Positions 26,532-36,164 of a stretch of 64,000 nucleotides of DNA are shown piece after piece; within the stretch, counting starts at the first letter, position 1, and each line of letters begins with the position of its first letter. A model generated the notes under the pieces. It did no database searches. It saw nothing but the letters and a program-made list of their open reading frames with translations, and was not told the origin of the DNA. Source of the DNA: CAVROT01 sp963722905. GTDB taxonomy: Bacteria > Pseudomonadota > Alphaproteobacteria > Rhodobacterales > Rhodobacteraceae. A program made the position numbers and the translations under genes. The stretch covers positions 1 to 64,000 of the forward strand of contig CAVROT010000016.1 of NCBI GenBank assembly GCA_963722905.1, read 5' to 3'.

Positions 26532-28127
26532 TCACGCCGTCGATCCCCCCGCGCGCGCCAGGTTGGCCTCGACCTCGGCGGCGTCGTGGGGGGCGGCGGT
26601 GTCGGTGATGCCGGCCATCAGGAGGCCCAGTTCGCGCTCGGACGTGTCGGCGGGAAGGCGTTCGCCCATGATGCGGCCGTCGAACATGACGGCGATGCGG
26701 TCCGAGAGCGACAGGATCTCTTCCAGCTCGACGCTGACCAGGAGCACGGCCTTGCCGGCGTCGCGCAGGGCGACGATCTGCTGGTGGATGAACTCGATGG
26801 CGCCGATGTCGACGCCGCGTGTGGGCTGCCCGACGAGCAGCAACTCGGGATTGCGTTCCAGCTCGCGCGCGATGACGATCTTCTGCTGGTTGCCGCCGGA
26901 AAAGTTCTTGGCGGTCTGCCAGCAATCGGCCGGGCGCACGTCGTAGCGTTCGATCTTGGCCTCGGCATCGCGGCGCAGGGCGTCGTTGTCCATCAGCAGG
27001 CCGCGGTTGAAGGCGGCGTCGTCGTGATAGCCGAAGCCGGCGTTCTCCCACGCGTGGAAGTCCATGATCAGGCCCTCCTGCTGGCGGTCCTCTGGCACGT
27101 GGGCGATGCCGCGCCGCCGCCGCGTGCGGGCGTCCGATTTGGTGCCCGTGAGGTCCAGCGCCTCGCCCAGCAGACGGACGGTCCCGGAGGCGGCGGTGCG
27201 CATGCCGCCCAGCACCTCCAGCAGCTCGGACTGGCCATTGCCGGCGACGCCGGCGATCCCGAGGATCTCGCCAGCACGGACATGGAGGGAGACGCCGCGC
27301 AGACGCTCCACCCCCTTGCCGTCGACGACGCGCAGGTCCTCGACCTCAAGCACGTCGCGGCCGACCTGCGGCGGGGCCTTGTCGACGCGCAGCAGCACGT
27401 CGCGCCCGACCATGAGGGCCGCGAGTTCGGCCGGGGAGGTCTCGGACGTCTTCACGGTCGCCGTCATCTCGCCGCGCCGCATGACGCTGACGGTGTCGGT
27501 GATCTCCATGATCTCGCGCAGCTTGTGGGTGATGAGGACGATGGTCTTGCCCTGTGCGCGCAGCCCTTCGAGGATGCGGAAGAGGTGGTCGGCCTCGGCG
27601 GGGGTCAGCACGCCGGTGGGTTCGTCCAGGATCAGGATGTCGGCCTGCCGATAGAGCGCCTTGAGGATTTCGACCCGCTGCTGCATGCCGACGCCGATGT
27701 CCTGGATGAGGGCGTCAGGCTCCACGTTCAGCTCGTAGTCGCGGGCGAGCTGGACCAGAAGCTTGCGGGCCTTGGCCAGCGACGGACGCAGGAGCGCGCC
27801 ATCCTCGGCCCCCAGCACGACGTTCTCGAGCACGGTGAAGTTCTCGACCAGCTTGAAGTGCTGGAAGACCATGCCGATGCCAGCGGCGATGGCGGCCTGG
27901 CTGTCGGGGATCTGCGTCTCGCGCCCCGCGATGTGGATGGAGCCGGCGTCGGCCTTGTAGAAGCCGTAGAGGATCGACATGAGGGTCGACTTCCCGGCCC
28001 CGTTCTCGCCGATGATGCCGTGGATGGTGCCCGGCATGATGCGGAGCGAGATGTCCTTGTTCGCTTGCACCGGTCCGAACGCCTTGGAAATGCCGTGCAG
28101 TTCGATGGCGGGGACTGGATCGTCCAC
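26532..28127 (-). CDS. Nucleoside ABC transporter ATPase (two ATPase domains)
   Basis: A 531-residue tandem ATPase of the sugar/nucleoside (RbsA/NupO-like) type. The first domain has Walker A GENGAGKSTLMS, signature-like VGMQQRVEILKAL and Walker B ILILDEPTGVLTP. The second has the degenerate P-loop GVAGNGQSELLE, signature FSGGNQQKIVIAREL and LLVGQPTRGVD. The non-canonical second P-loop is usual for this family. The start is GTG at 28127, one base after the stop of a small secreted-protein gene. Confidence 0.92.
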   Translation of the reverse strand: MDDPVPAIELHGISKAFGPVQANKDISLRIMPGTIHGIIGENGAGKSTLMSILYGFYKADAGSIHIAGRETQIPDSQAAIAAGIGMVFQHFKLVENFTVLENVVLGAEDGALLRPSLAKARKLLVQLARDYELNVEPDALIQDIGVGMQQRVEILKALYRQADILILDEPTGVLTPAEADHLFRILEGLRAQGKTIVLITHKLREIMEITDTVSVMRRGEMTATVKTSETSPAELAALMVGRDVLLRVDKAPPQVGRDVLEVEDLRVVDGKGVERLRGVSLHVRAGEILGIAGVAGNGQSELLEVLGGMRTAASGTVRLLGEALDLTGTKSDARTRRRRGIAHVPEDRQQEGLIMDFHAWENAGFGYHDDAAFNRGLLMDNDALRRDAEAKIERYDVRPADCWQTAKNFSGGNQQKIVIARELERNPELLLVGQPTRGVDIGAIEFIHQQIVALRDAGKAVLLVSVELEEILSLSDRIAVMFDGRIMGERLPADTSERELGLLMAGITDTAAPHDAAEVEANLARAGGSTA

Positions 28128-28128
28128 G

Positions 28129-28431
28129 CTAGCGCACCTTTCGGCATGCGACCGCTGCTACCGTAGAAGCCTCGATCCCCGGAAGGATGATCTGACCGAG
28201 GTCGGCCATCGCAGATGCCGTGGCGATGGGGGTGCCCGAGGGACCCATTGCGACGCATTGGTAAAGTGCTCCGGCTTCGCCGATAAACTCAACTATCGCG
28301 TGATCGAATTGGTCGTACGAACGGACGATGACCACCCCGTCGTCTGCCGCGAAGGTGAGCACCTCTGCAAAAGCGTTGCCCCCCGCAAGCAAAGCCAGCG
28401 TGGTAGAGGTTATGGCGAGACGTGTGCTCAT
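28129..28431 (-). CDS. Small secreted protein of unknown function
   Basis: A 100-residue protein with a clear signal peptide (ITSTTLALLAGGNAFAEV, cleavage after AFA). The mature part of about 78 residues has two cysteines, one in ALYQCVAMG and one in VAACRKVR, which could form a disulfide in the periplasm. It lies between the binding-protein gene and the ATPase gene of the nucleoside importer and ends one base before the ATPase start, so it is probably cotranscribed. The GC content is slightly lower than that of its neighbours. No family is recognised. Confidence 0.6.
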   Translation of the reverse strand: MSTRLAITSTTLALLAGGNAFAEVLTFAADDGVVIVRSYDQFDHAIVEFIGEAGALYQCVAMGPSGTPIATASAMADLGQIILPGIEASTVAAVACRKVR

Positions 28432-28496
28432 CGCGGGTCCGATACCGAGGTGCGGACCGCGGAGAACGCTCCGCGGTCCCTGGTCGTGCGTCCAGC

Positions 28497-29489
<993 letters not shown>

Positions 29490-29646
29490 GTCGGTCTCCT
29501 GTTGCGCGCGTCGGGCGGGGCGGGTCGGGCCCGGCGCCCGGGCATCGGGTGGTTCCTTGCGGAACGTCGCCGAATAAGGCCGCAGGGGCCGGTGGCGGTC
29601 AAGGCCGGAATCGGGATGACGCGCCGCCCGGGACGGCATCTGCCTG

Positions 29647-30084
29647 CTATTCGGGCGTCATTCCGGACGCAGGTCCGAGGGACAGGGTCAGGACAAGCGC
29701 ATCGACAGGCGCAGCTCCGGGAAAGGCGTAGTAGCGGGGCCGCTGGCCCGTCTGGACGTATCCGGCTGCGGCGTAGAGGGCGCGGGCGGGCGCGTTGGTC
29801 TGCGCAACCTCGAGAATGACGCGCCGTGCCCCGGCGGTCGCGACGGCGGCGTGGAACCGCATGAGTGCCGTCCGCGCGAGGCCGCGGCGCCGGTGTCCGG
29901 GATCGGTGGCGAGGGTGAGAAGCTCGGCCTCGTTCAGAACGACGCGGCCCAGCGCGAAGGACGCGCCGGCGGTTGCAACCAGCGTGCCGGGGTCGGTCAG
30001 CAGCGCGGCGAACTCGGCCTCGCTCCACGGTCGCGGCACCTGCATGGCCGCGTCGTGGATGGCGGCCATCCTGCGCGGCGTCAT
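29647..30084 (-). CDS. rimI: Ribosomal-protein S18 alanine N-acetyltransferase-like GNAT (RimI)
   Basis: A 145-residue GNAT acetyltransferase. Acetyl-CoA-binding motif A is LATDPGHRRRGLARTALM and motif B is VILEVAQTNAPARALYAAAGY, a form typical of RimI. The ATG at 30084 overlaps the tsaB stop (ATGA), and the tsaB-rimI pairing is common in bacteria, which supports the assignment. The frame is open further upstream but overlaps tsaB there. Confidence 0.85.
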   Translation of the reverse strand: MTPRRMAAIHDAAMQVPRPWSEAEFAALLTDPGTLVATAGASFALGRVVLNEAELLTLATDPGHRRRGLARTALMRFHAAVATAGARRVILEVAQTNAPARALYAAAGYVQTGQRPRYYAFPGAAPVDALVLTLSLGPASGMTPE

Positions 30085-30662
30085 CGCGGCGGGGCGGGCA
30101 CGGCGTCGGGCGGGCGGACATAGAGCGGGGCGGGCCGGGGCTGCGGGGTGCCGATGCGGGTGGCGGCGATACGCGACATCCGGGCGACGATGTTTGCGGG
30201 ATCGACCTTGTCGGCAAGGAGGACGGGCGCGTCCAGCGTATCGGCCGCATCGTCGGGCATGAGCTGCGGCGCGCCGGGATCGCGGCCCATGCGCTGGGCA
30301 TAGACCTCGCCCCGCCGGGCGTCGATGACGACCCAGCAAGGGTCCGGTTCGTCAAGGGCCACGGCCTCGAACGTGGTGATGCCGATGGCGGGAATGCCCA
30401 GCGACAGGGCGAGGCCGCGTGCCGCCGCGACGGAGATGCGCACGCCGGTAAAATTGCCCGGCCCGATGCCGACCGCGATGGCGCCGAGATCCGGCCATGC
30501 GATCCGGGCATCCGCCATGACCTCCTCCAGCAGGCCGAACAGTCGTTCGCCCTGACCGCGCACCAGCGGTTCGGACCTGGCCACGGACTGATTGCCGATG
30601 TGGAGGACCGCCGCGGCACAATGGGGCCCGGAGGTGTCGAAGGCCAGGATCGTGACGGTCAT
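30081..30662 (-). CDS. tsaB: tRNA threonylcarbamoyladenosine biosynthesis protein TsaB
   Basis: A 193-residue ASKHA-fold protein that partners TsaD in making the t6A modification of tRNA. The N-terminal signature ILAFDTSGPHCAAAVL and the GIGPGNFTGVRISVAAARGL block are characteristic. The start ATG at 30662 overlaps the stop of a short upstream frame (ATGA). rimI follows with another overlap. Confidence 0.93.
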   Translation of the reverse strand: MTVTILAFDTSGPHCAAAVLHIGNQSVARSEPLVRGQGERLFGLLEEVMADARIAWPDLGAIAVGIGPGNFTGVRISVAAARGLALSLGIPAIGITTFEAVALDEPDPCWVVIDARRGEVYAQRMGRDPGAPQLMPDDAADTLDAPVLLADKVDPANIVARMSRIAATRIGTPQPRPAPLYVRPPDAVPAPPR

Positions 30663-30952
30663 GCCGTTCGGTGAAACCGCGGCGGTCGAAAGGAGGCGCG
30701 GGCGACGGGGCCCCTGGCCTTGAAATCCAGCGGCATGGCCTTCACCCGCCAGGCGCATATCGTGCCGCCGGGGGAGAGATCGTTTGGCAGCGTCGGGAGA
30801 ACCCTCGTGCGCTGCTCGGCAGGGGCAGGACCCGGTCGTTCGGCCTGATGCGCGCGGAGGCTTGTGTCGCGCACGGCCCCGTATCGGACCCTATCGCCAC
30901 GGGTCGTCCGGCCGGGCGTGTCGACGTCCTCGGCAAGGATCTTGCCGTCCAT
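30659..30952 (-). CDS. Possible 97-residue protein between nfuA and tsaB
   Basis: An open frame that exactly fills the gap between nfuA and tsaB: it starts five bases after the nfuA stop, and its TGA overlaps the tsaB ATG as ATGA. That fit suggests a real translated gene. The protein is arginine-rich (MDGKILAEDVDTPGRTTRGD at the start), lacks obvious helices or signal sequence, and no family is recognised. It could equally be a chance frame in GC-rich DNA, so confidence is modest. Confidence 0.38.
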   Translation of the reverse strand: MDGKILAEDVDTPGRTTRGDRVRYGAVRDTSLRAHQAERPGPAPAEQRTRVLPTLPNDLSPGGTICAWRVKAMPLDFKARGPVARASFRPPRFHRTA

Positions 30953-30957
30953 CCCGA

Positions 30958-31521
30958 TCAGGCGGCGACGGGGCGCACTTCGGTCACTTCGGGGATGTAG
31001 TGGCGCAGGAGGTTTTCGATGCCCATCTTCAGCGTGAGGGTCGAAGAGGGGCAGCCGGCGCAGGCACCCTGCATGTGCAGGTAGACCACCCCGCGCTCGA
31101 ACCCGTGGAACGTGATGTCGCCGCCGTCCTGCGCGACGGCGGGGCGCACGCGGGTGTCCAGAAGTTCCTTGATCTGGTCGACGATGCCGGAATCCGGTCC
31201 GTCGTGTGCAGCGTGGCCGTCGGACGGCTTCACGTCGTCGTCCATGGTGGGCTGGCCGGACTGGAAATGCTCCATCACCGCGCCCAGAACGGCGGGCTTG
31301 ATATGGTCCCATTCGACCGCATCGGCCTTGGTGACGGTCACGAAGTCGATGCCGAGGAACACGCCCGTCACGCCGTCGACCGCGAAGATGCGGCTGGCGA
31401 GGGGAGATTTCCCGGCCGTGTCGGGGGCCGGGAAATCGGCTGTACCCACGTCAAGGACCGTCTGTCCCGGCAGGAACTTGAGCGTCGCCGGGTTGGGGGT
31501 GGATTCGGTCTGGATGAACAT
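30958..31521 (-). CDS. nfuA: NfuA/NFU1-type Fe-S cluster scaffold protein
   Basis: A 187-residue carrier that delivers Fe-S clusters to apo-proteins. The N-terminal Nfu domain starts MFIQTESTPNPATLKFLPGQ and the C-terminal NifU-like domain holds the cluster cysteines in GACAGCPSSTLTL (CxxC). The ATG at 31521 was chosen for its GGAGG site five bases upstream and because the family normally begins there. Confidence 0.95.
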   Translation of the reverse strand: MFIQTESTPNPATLKFLPGQTVLDVGTADFPAPDTAGKSPLASRIFAVDGVTGVFLGIDFVTVTKADAVEWDHIKPAVLGAVMEHFQSGQPTMDDDVKPSDGHAAHDGPDSGIVDQIKELLDTRVRPAVAQDGGDITFHGFERGVVYLHMQGACAGCPSSTLTLKMGIENLLRHYIPEVTEVRPVAA

Positions 31522-31596
31522 CTGGGCCTCCATCGGCTGGGGATCAGATATGGGCGCCGGCCCCGCGTCTGTCAACGACGCGCGGTCGCCCGGTGC

Positions 31597-32187
31597 CTAG
31601 CGCGGGCGGGCGATCTGCCAGTCTAGGTTGGCGCGCACTGCGGGCCATTCGGGGGCGGTGACGGAATAGACGGCGGTGTCACGCAGGGATCCGTCCGGCA
31701 TGACCTTGTGATGGCGCAGGATGCCGTCCAGCCGCGCGCCCAGCCGTTCGATGGCGCGGCGGCTCTGGGCGTTGAGGTAGTGGGTGCGGAACTCGACCGC
31801 GATGCAGCCCAGCGCGTCGAAGGCGTGGGCCAGCATCATCCGCTTGACGGCGGTGTTCAGCGGGCCGCGCTGCACCTGCGCCGAGAGCCACGTATAGCCG
31901 ATCTCGACCCTGGGCGTCGCGGGATCGACGTTGCAATAGCTGGTCATGCCGACGGCACGGCCATCAGGGTCCAGCACGGCGAAGGGCAGCATGGTGCCGG
32001 CGTCGCGCATCGCGAGGCGGGCGTCTATGGTCGCCGCCATGTCGTCCGGCGCCGGCACGGGAGTGTACCAGATCAGGTGGAGGTCGCCGACGGCGCGTGC
32101 GAGGTCGGCCGCGTGGTCCGGGCGCAGCGGCTCCACGCCCGCGTGATCGCATTGCAGCGTGACGTCGGGTGGCCAGGGCGCGGTCAC
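31597..32187 (-). CDS. GNAT-family N-acetyltransferase (RimJ/RimL-like)
   Basis: A 196-residue acetyltransferase of the Acetyltransf_3 type. Features are VGMTSYCNVDPATPRVEIGY, the VQRGPLNTAVKRMML acetyl-CoA-binding helix region and AVEFRTHYLNAQSRRAIERL. The GTG start overlaps the uspA stop (GTGA), so the two genes are coupled. The substrate is unknown. Confidence 0.83.
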   Translation of the reverse strand: MTAPWPPDVTLQCDHAGVEPLRPDHAADLARAVGDLHLIWYTPVPAPDDMAATIDARLAMRDAGTMLPFAVLDPDGRAVGMTSYCNVDPATPRVEIGYTWLSAQVQRGPLNTAVKRMMLAHAFDALGCIAVEFRTHYLNAQSRRAIERLGARLDGILRHHKVMPDGSLRDTAVYSVTAPEWPAVRANLDWQIARPR

Positions 32188-32639
32188 GTCACGGCCTCGA
32201 GCCGCTCCTTGCTGAGCTCTCCGGGCACGATGGTCAGCGGGATGGGCAGGCTGCCGGCGCTGCGGGTGAGGGCGGCGACCAGCGGGCCCGGGCCGCCCTT
32301 CTCGGCGCTGGCGCCCAGGACGAGGACACCGATGGCGGCGTCCTCACGGATGTGCGCCAGGATCTCGGGCAGCGGTTCGCCCTCGCGGATGACGAGGCGG
32401 GGATCGACGCCCTGGCGGTCGCGCATCCACTTGGCGAAGACTTCGAAATGCGCGTGGATCCGGGTACGGGCCTCCTCGCGCATGATCTCGCCCACGCCGA
32501 TCCAGTGGTTGAACTCCTCTGGCGGGATGACGGACAGGATGTCGACCCCGCCGCCGGTGCGCGCGGCGCGCATGGCGGCGAAGCGCATGGCGTTGAGGCA
32601 TTCGCGGCTGTCGTCGAGCAGAACGAGGAACTTGCGCAT
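32184..32639 (-). CDS. Universal stress protein, UspA family
   Basis: A 151-residue single-domain Usp protein. It begins MRKFLVLLDDSRECLNAMRF, with the beta1-Asp typical of the family, and has the ATP-binding loop in VLGASAEKGGPGPLVAALTR followed by PIPLTIVPG. The loop is a little unlike the G-2x-G-9x-G(S/T) consensus, so ATP binding is uncertain. It is coupled to the acetyltransferase downstream. Confidence 0.85.
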   Translation of the reverse strand: MRKFLVLLDDSRECLNAMRFAAMRAARTGGGVDILSVIPPEEFNHWIGVGEIMREEARTRIHAHFEVFAKWMRDRQGVDPRLVIREGEPLPEILAHIREDAAIGVLVLGASAEKGGPGPLVAALTRSAGSLPIPLTIVPGELSKERLEAVT

Positions 32640-32744
32640 CGCGGCCTCCGCCTTCCCGGTCCGGAACGCAGTGATGACGGACGCGGCGCCGACTGGCAAT
32701 GCGGGAGGTGCCGGTTCTGGGGTCCGGGCGGTCTGCGGGCGGTG

Positions 32745-33764
32745 TCAGCCGGGGCTTGCCGTCAGGGTGCGGAGGGCGCGCATCATCCACGATCCGGCGA
32801 GGTTGGCTGCTGCAAGCAGGATCTGAAGCGCGGTGGCGTAGATCATCAGCAGCGCCGCTACGGCGCGGTCGGTGAGGCGCAGGAGGGATGCGAAGGCGCG
32901 CCGCTTGCCCAGCGCGTCGACGATGCGGGGCGTGCGCGGGCCTGCTGCCTCGGCCAGCGTCGCCATGAGTCGGGCATCCGCGGCGGTGTCGACATGGCGC
33001 ATGAGGTCCACCGCGGCGGCGGGGGAGGTGGCACGCGCGATCCGTGCGAGGTCGGTGGCGGAAGCGGTCAGCCGGCGGGTGGCGGAGGCGTCTCCCCCGA
33101 CCCGCGATGCGCGCAACAGGCCCGAGATATCATCCGCGAAGGCGGGGGTGAGCGTTCCCGCCCTGCGGGCCACGCGGAGCGCGGTGGCGCCCGCCTTGGC
33201 CGTCGCCGACAGGCCGGCGGTGGGCAGGATCGCGGCGGTCGCGGCAAGCCCGACGCCGGCCAGAGCGGCATCGATCCGGTCGACCCCGCGGCCCGTCGCG
33301 TAGGCCACGCCGGCGCGTCTCAAGGCGTTCACGTCGCCGGCGGGCGTCAATTCGAACGGGATGAGGCAGAGGCCGATCCGGGCGACGCTGTCGCACTGCG
33401 TGGCGTCCAGCATGCATGCGCCGCAGCGTCCGGCCTGCGCCCATGCGCCGCCCGTCCGGGCGCGCAGGGCGTCGATCCGGGCCTGTTGCGATCGCGTCGG
33501 TGCAATGCCGTGATCCGCGCCCGTCTCGACCAGCATGTCGGCGCGGTCGAGGTCCTCGGCGGCCAGAGCGGCGGTCAGACGCGTCTCCAGCCAGTCGGGC
33601 GTCACGGTGCGCGCCATGCCGCGTTCGAGCGTCCGGGCGAGGTCGGCCGCGCCGCGTTCGACCAGAGGCGCTGCGAAGGGCGACGTGCGCAGGATCGCCG
33701 CCGTCCCCGCGATGCTGAGCCGGAGCGGCAGGACGATCAGCCCGCGATGCAGCCAGCGGCGCAT
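32745..33764 (-). CDS. Membrane-associated protein of unknown function (339 aa)
   Basis: No family is recognised. The N-terminus has a short basic segment and one hydrophobic stretch (LIVLPLRLSIAGTAAIL). Hydrophobic segments recur around residues 175-200 (AGVGLAATAAILPTAGL) and at the C-terminus (AALLMIYATALQILLAAANL). A cysteine cluster (RCGACMLDATQC, then Cys in RIGLCLIPF) near residues 117-137 is notable. The ATG at 33764 overlaps the aminotransferase stop by one base (TGATG), so it is cotranslated with that gene. It is Ala-rich and helical in appearance. Confidence 0.7.
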   Translation of the reverse strand: MRRWLHRGLIVLPLRLSIAGTAAILRTSPFAAPLVERGAADLARTLERGMARTVTPDWLETRLTAALAAEDLDRADMLVETGADHGIAPTRSQQARIDALRARTGGAWAQAGRCGACMLDATQCDSVARIGLCLIPFELTPAGDVNALRRAGVAYATGRGVDRIDAALAGVGLAATAAILPTAGLSATAKAGATALRVARRAGTLTPAFADDISGLLRASRVGGDASATRRLTASATDLARIARATSPAAAVDLMRHVDTAADARLMATLAEAAGPRTPRIVDALGKRRAFASLLRLTDRAVAALLMIYATALQILLAAANLAGSWMMRALRTLTASPG

Positions 33765-34654
33765 CAGGCGGCCCGGCCGCCCCCCGCCTTCGCGGCGTCC
33801 GCGCGGGCCCATTCCCAGTAGAGGTCGCGCGCCCGGCGGGCGACCGGGCCGACCTGATAGTGCCGGTCGTCGAAGGCGGTGACGGGCGTGACCTTGGCCA
33901 TGTTGCCGGTCAGGAACACCTCGTCGGCCTCGCGCACGTCGTCGAAGGTCAGCACCGTCTGGGTCACGGGCAGGCCGTCGGCGGCGAGGTTCGCGATGGT
34001 GCGCGCGCGGGTGATCCCGGCGAGGAAGGTGCCGTTGGGGATGGGGGTCAGGACGGCGCCGTCCCTGACGATGAAGACGTTGGACGTTGCGCTTTCGGCG
34101 ACGTTGCCCATCGCGTCGGCGACCAGAGCGTTGGTGAATCCCCTGGACCGCGCCTCGGCGATCATGCGTGCGTTGTTGGGATAGAGGCAGCCGGCCTTGG
34201 CACCGACGACGGCGTCCTCGATCACGGGGCGGCGGAAGCGGGTGGTGGTAAGGGTCGCCGGGGCGTCCGGTGACGGCATCGGGATGGCCTCGAGGCAGAG
34301 GCAGAAGGCCACGTCGTCGGCATCGGGGACGATGGCGGTGACGTCGCCGGTGCGCGCCCAGTACATCGGGCGGATGTAGACGGCCGTCTGGCGCGGGTAG
34401 GCGGCGAGGCCTTCGTGCGTGATCGCCACCATCTTGTCGGTGGAGACGGTTGGGTTCAGGCCCATGGCGGTGGCCGAGCGGTTGGCGCGGGCGCAATGCG
34501 CGGCGAGGTCTGGCACGAGGCCATCGACCGCGCGCGCGCCGTCGAAGACGCCCGAGCCCAGCCAGGCGCCGTGATCGGCGGCGCGCATGACCGGGACGTC
34601 GCCGTCGTGCCAGCGGCCCTCGAACCACGTACGGATGTCTGTGCCGGTGGCCAT
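33764..34654 (-). CDS. ilvE: Class IV aminotransferase (branched-chain amino-acid aminotransferase-like)
   Basis: A 296-residue PLP enzyme of fold type IV. The catalytic lysine is expected in VVGAKAGCLYPNNARMI, equivalent to the AGG-Y block of IlvE, and NVAESATSNVFIV with TFLAGITRARTI form the cofactor-phosphate region. D-amino-acid aminotransferases share these blocks, so the exact substrate is not fixed; the length and N-terminal MRAADHGAWLGSGVFDGARA agree with branched-chain enzymes of alphaproteobacteria. The ATG at 34654 was preferred to the frame's earliest start at 34714. Confidence 0.85.
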   Translation of the reverse strand: MATGTDIRTWFEGRWHDGDVPVMRAADHGAWLGSGVFDGARAVDGLVPDLAAHCARANRSATAMGLNPTVSTDKMVAITHEGLAAYPRQTAVYIRPMYWARTGDVTAIVPDADDVAFCLCLEAIPMPSPDAPATLTTTRFRRPVIEDAVVGAKAGCLYPNNARMIAEARSRGFTNALVADAMGNVAESATSNVFIVRDGAVLTPIPNGTFLAGITRARTIANLAADGLPVTQTVLTFDDVREADEVFLTGNMAKVTPVTAFDDRHYQVGPVARRARDLYWEWARADAAKAGGGRAA

Positions 34655-34887
34655 GCGCGATCCCCCTGTTTCCAAGGGGCGCAATAGCACCGTCGCGCGG
34701 GCCCGGTCCAGCACCGGGCGGTCGTGCCGCGGCTGCCGGACGGGGTGTTGCGCGCCGGTGCGGGACGGCGCGCGGTCTGGTGGGGGGACGGAAACCCCGC
34801 CGCGTCATGGTGCTCTCAAGACGAGGAACGGGGCGATCGCCGGACGGCGGGGCGGTCGCGGGACCTTCGAAGGCAGGGGAGTGGCGC

Positions 34888-36084
34888 ATGTTCGAGTTTC
34901 TCAAGGGCGCCGGGGCGACGGCGCCCGGGACGACGACGGCGGACGCAGGTCCGGCCGAGGCGAAGGCCAGTGCGACGGGCCGCGTCGTGGCCTACGGTAC
35001 GTCGGGTCGGGTGGCATGGAGCCCGCGGGACGTGTCGTCGCTGGCGCGGACCGGCTTTGCGGGCAACCCCGTGGGATTTCGCTGCGTCAAGCTGATTGCA
35101 GAGGCATCGGCGGCGCTGCCGCTGGTGCTGCAGGACGCCGGACAGCGCTACGAGACGCATCCGCTGCTGGATCTGATCTGGCGACCCAACGCGGCGCAGG
35201 GACGGGCGGAACTGCTGGAGGCGCTCTACGGTCAGCTTCTGCTGACGGGCAACGGTTACGTCGAGGCGGTGGGTGCGGACGGCGACGACCTGGCGCTGCC
35301 GGTCGAGCTGCACGTGCTGCGGTCGGACCGGATGAACCTTGTCCCCGGCGCCGACGGCTGGCCGGTGGCCTACGAATACGCCGTCGGCGGGGCCAAGCAC
35401 CGGTTCGCCGTCACCGAGGGCGCGTCGCCGATCTGCCACGTCAAGAGCTTCCATCCGCAGGACGATCATTACGGCCTGTCGCCGCTGAGCGCCGCGGCCG
35501 CCGCGCTGGACGTGCACAACGCGGCCTCGCGCTGGTCGAAGGCGCTGCTGGACAACGCCGCGCGGCCGTCGGGCGCCATCGTCTACCAGGGCGGCGACGG
35601 CACGCTGACCGGCGCGCAATACGACCGTCTGCTGGGCGAGATGGAGGCGCATCACCAGGGCGCCCGCAACGCGGGACGACCGATGCTGCTGGAGGGCGGG
35701 CTGGACTGGAAGCCGATGGGCTTCAGCCCGTCCGACATGGAGTTCCGCCAGACCAAGGAGGCCGCCGCGCGCGAGATCGCGCTGGCTTTCGGCGTGCCGC
35801 CGATGCTGCTGGGGATCCCCGGCGACGCCACATACGCGAACTACGCCGAGGCGCACCGGGCGTTCTACCGCCTGACCGTCCTGCCGATGGTGGGCAAGGT
35901 CGCGGGGGCTCTGGCGCATTGGCTCTGCGGTTTCACCGGCGAGGTTTGCGAGCTGAAGCCCGACCTCGACGCGGTGCCCGCGCTGGCGGCCGAGCGCGAC
36001 GCGCAATGGGCGCGGGTGACGAACGCGGGGTTCCTCAGCGATGCGGAGAAGCGCGCGATGCTGGGGCTGCCGGCGGCGGAATAG
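34888..36084 (+). CDS. GTA portal protein (g3)
   Basis: A 398-residue HK97-type portal protein, close to the length of the RcGTA portal. It forms the dodecameric ring at the capsid vertex through which DNA passes. The start at 34888 follows a GGGGAG site. Portal-family features include VGFRCVKLIAEASAALPLVL near the N-terminus, LLLTGNGYVEAVG and AFGVPPMLLGIPGDATYANY. It is the first gene of the cluster here. The region upstream has no terminase gene, unlike the standard GTA order in which g2 precedes g3. Confidence 0.93.
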   Translation: MFEFLKGAGATAPGTTTADAGPAEAKASATGRVVAYGTSGRVAWSPRDVSSLARTGFAGNPVGFRCVKLIAEASAALPLVLQDAGQRYETHPLLDLIWRPNAAQGRAELLEALYGQLLLTGNGYVEAVGADGDDLALPVELHVLRSDRMNLVPGADGWPVAYEYAVGGAKHRFAVTEGASPICHVKSFHPQDDHYGLSPLSAAAAALDVHNAASRWSKALLDNAARPSGAIVYQGGDGTLTGAQYDRLLGEMEAHHQGARNAGRPMLLEGGLDWKPMGFSPSDMEFRQTKEAAAREIALAFGVPPMLLGIPGDATYANYAEAHRAFYRLTVLPMVGKVAGALAHWLCGFTGEVCELKPDLDAVPALAAERDAQWARVTNAGFLSDAEKRAMLGLPAAE

Positions 36085-36164
36085 GCGGCCTGATTTCTCG
36101 ATCACGCAACGGACCGGCGGATGCGCCGGAGGGGCGCCTGCGGGCGCAAAGGGGAGGTGTCGGC

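Noticed and set aside
26058..28166. 702-codon plus-strand frame opposite the nucleoside ATPase
   Set aside because: The minus strand encodes both ATPase domains with all motifs, so the plus-strand frame is a shadow.
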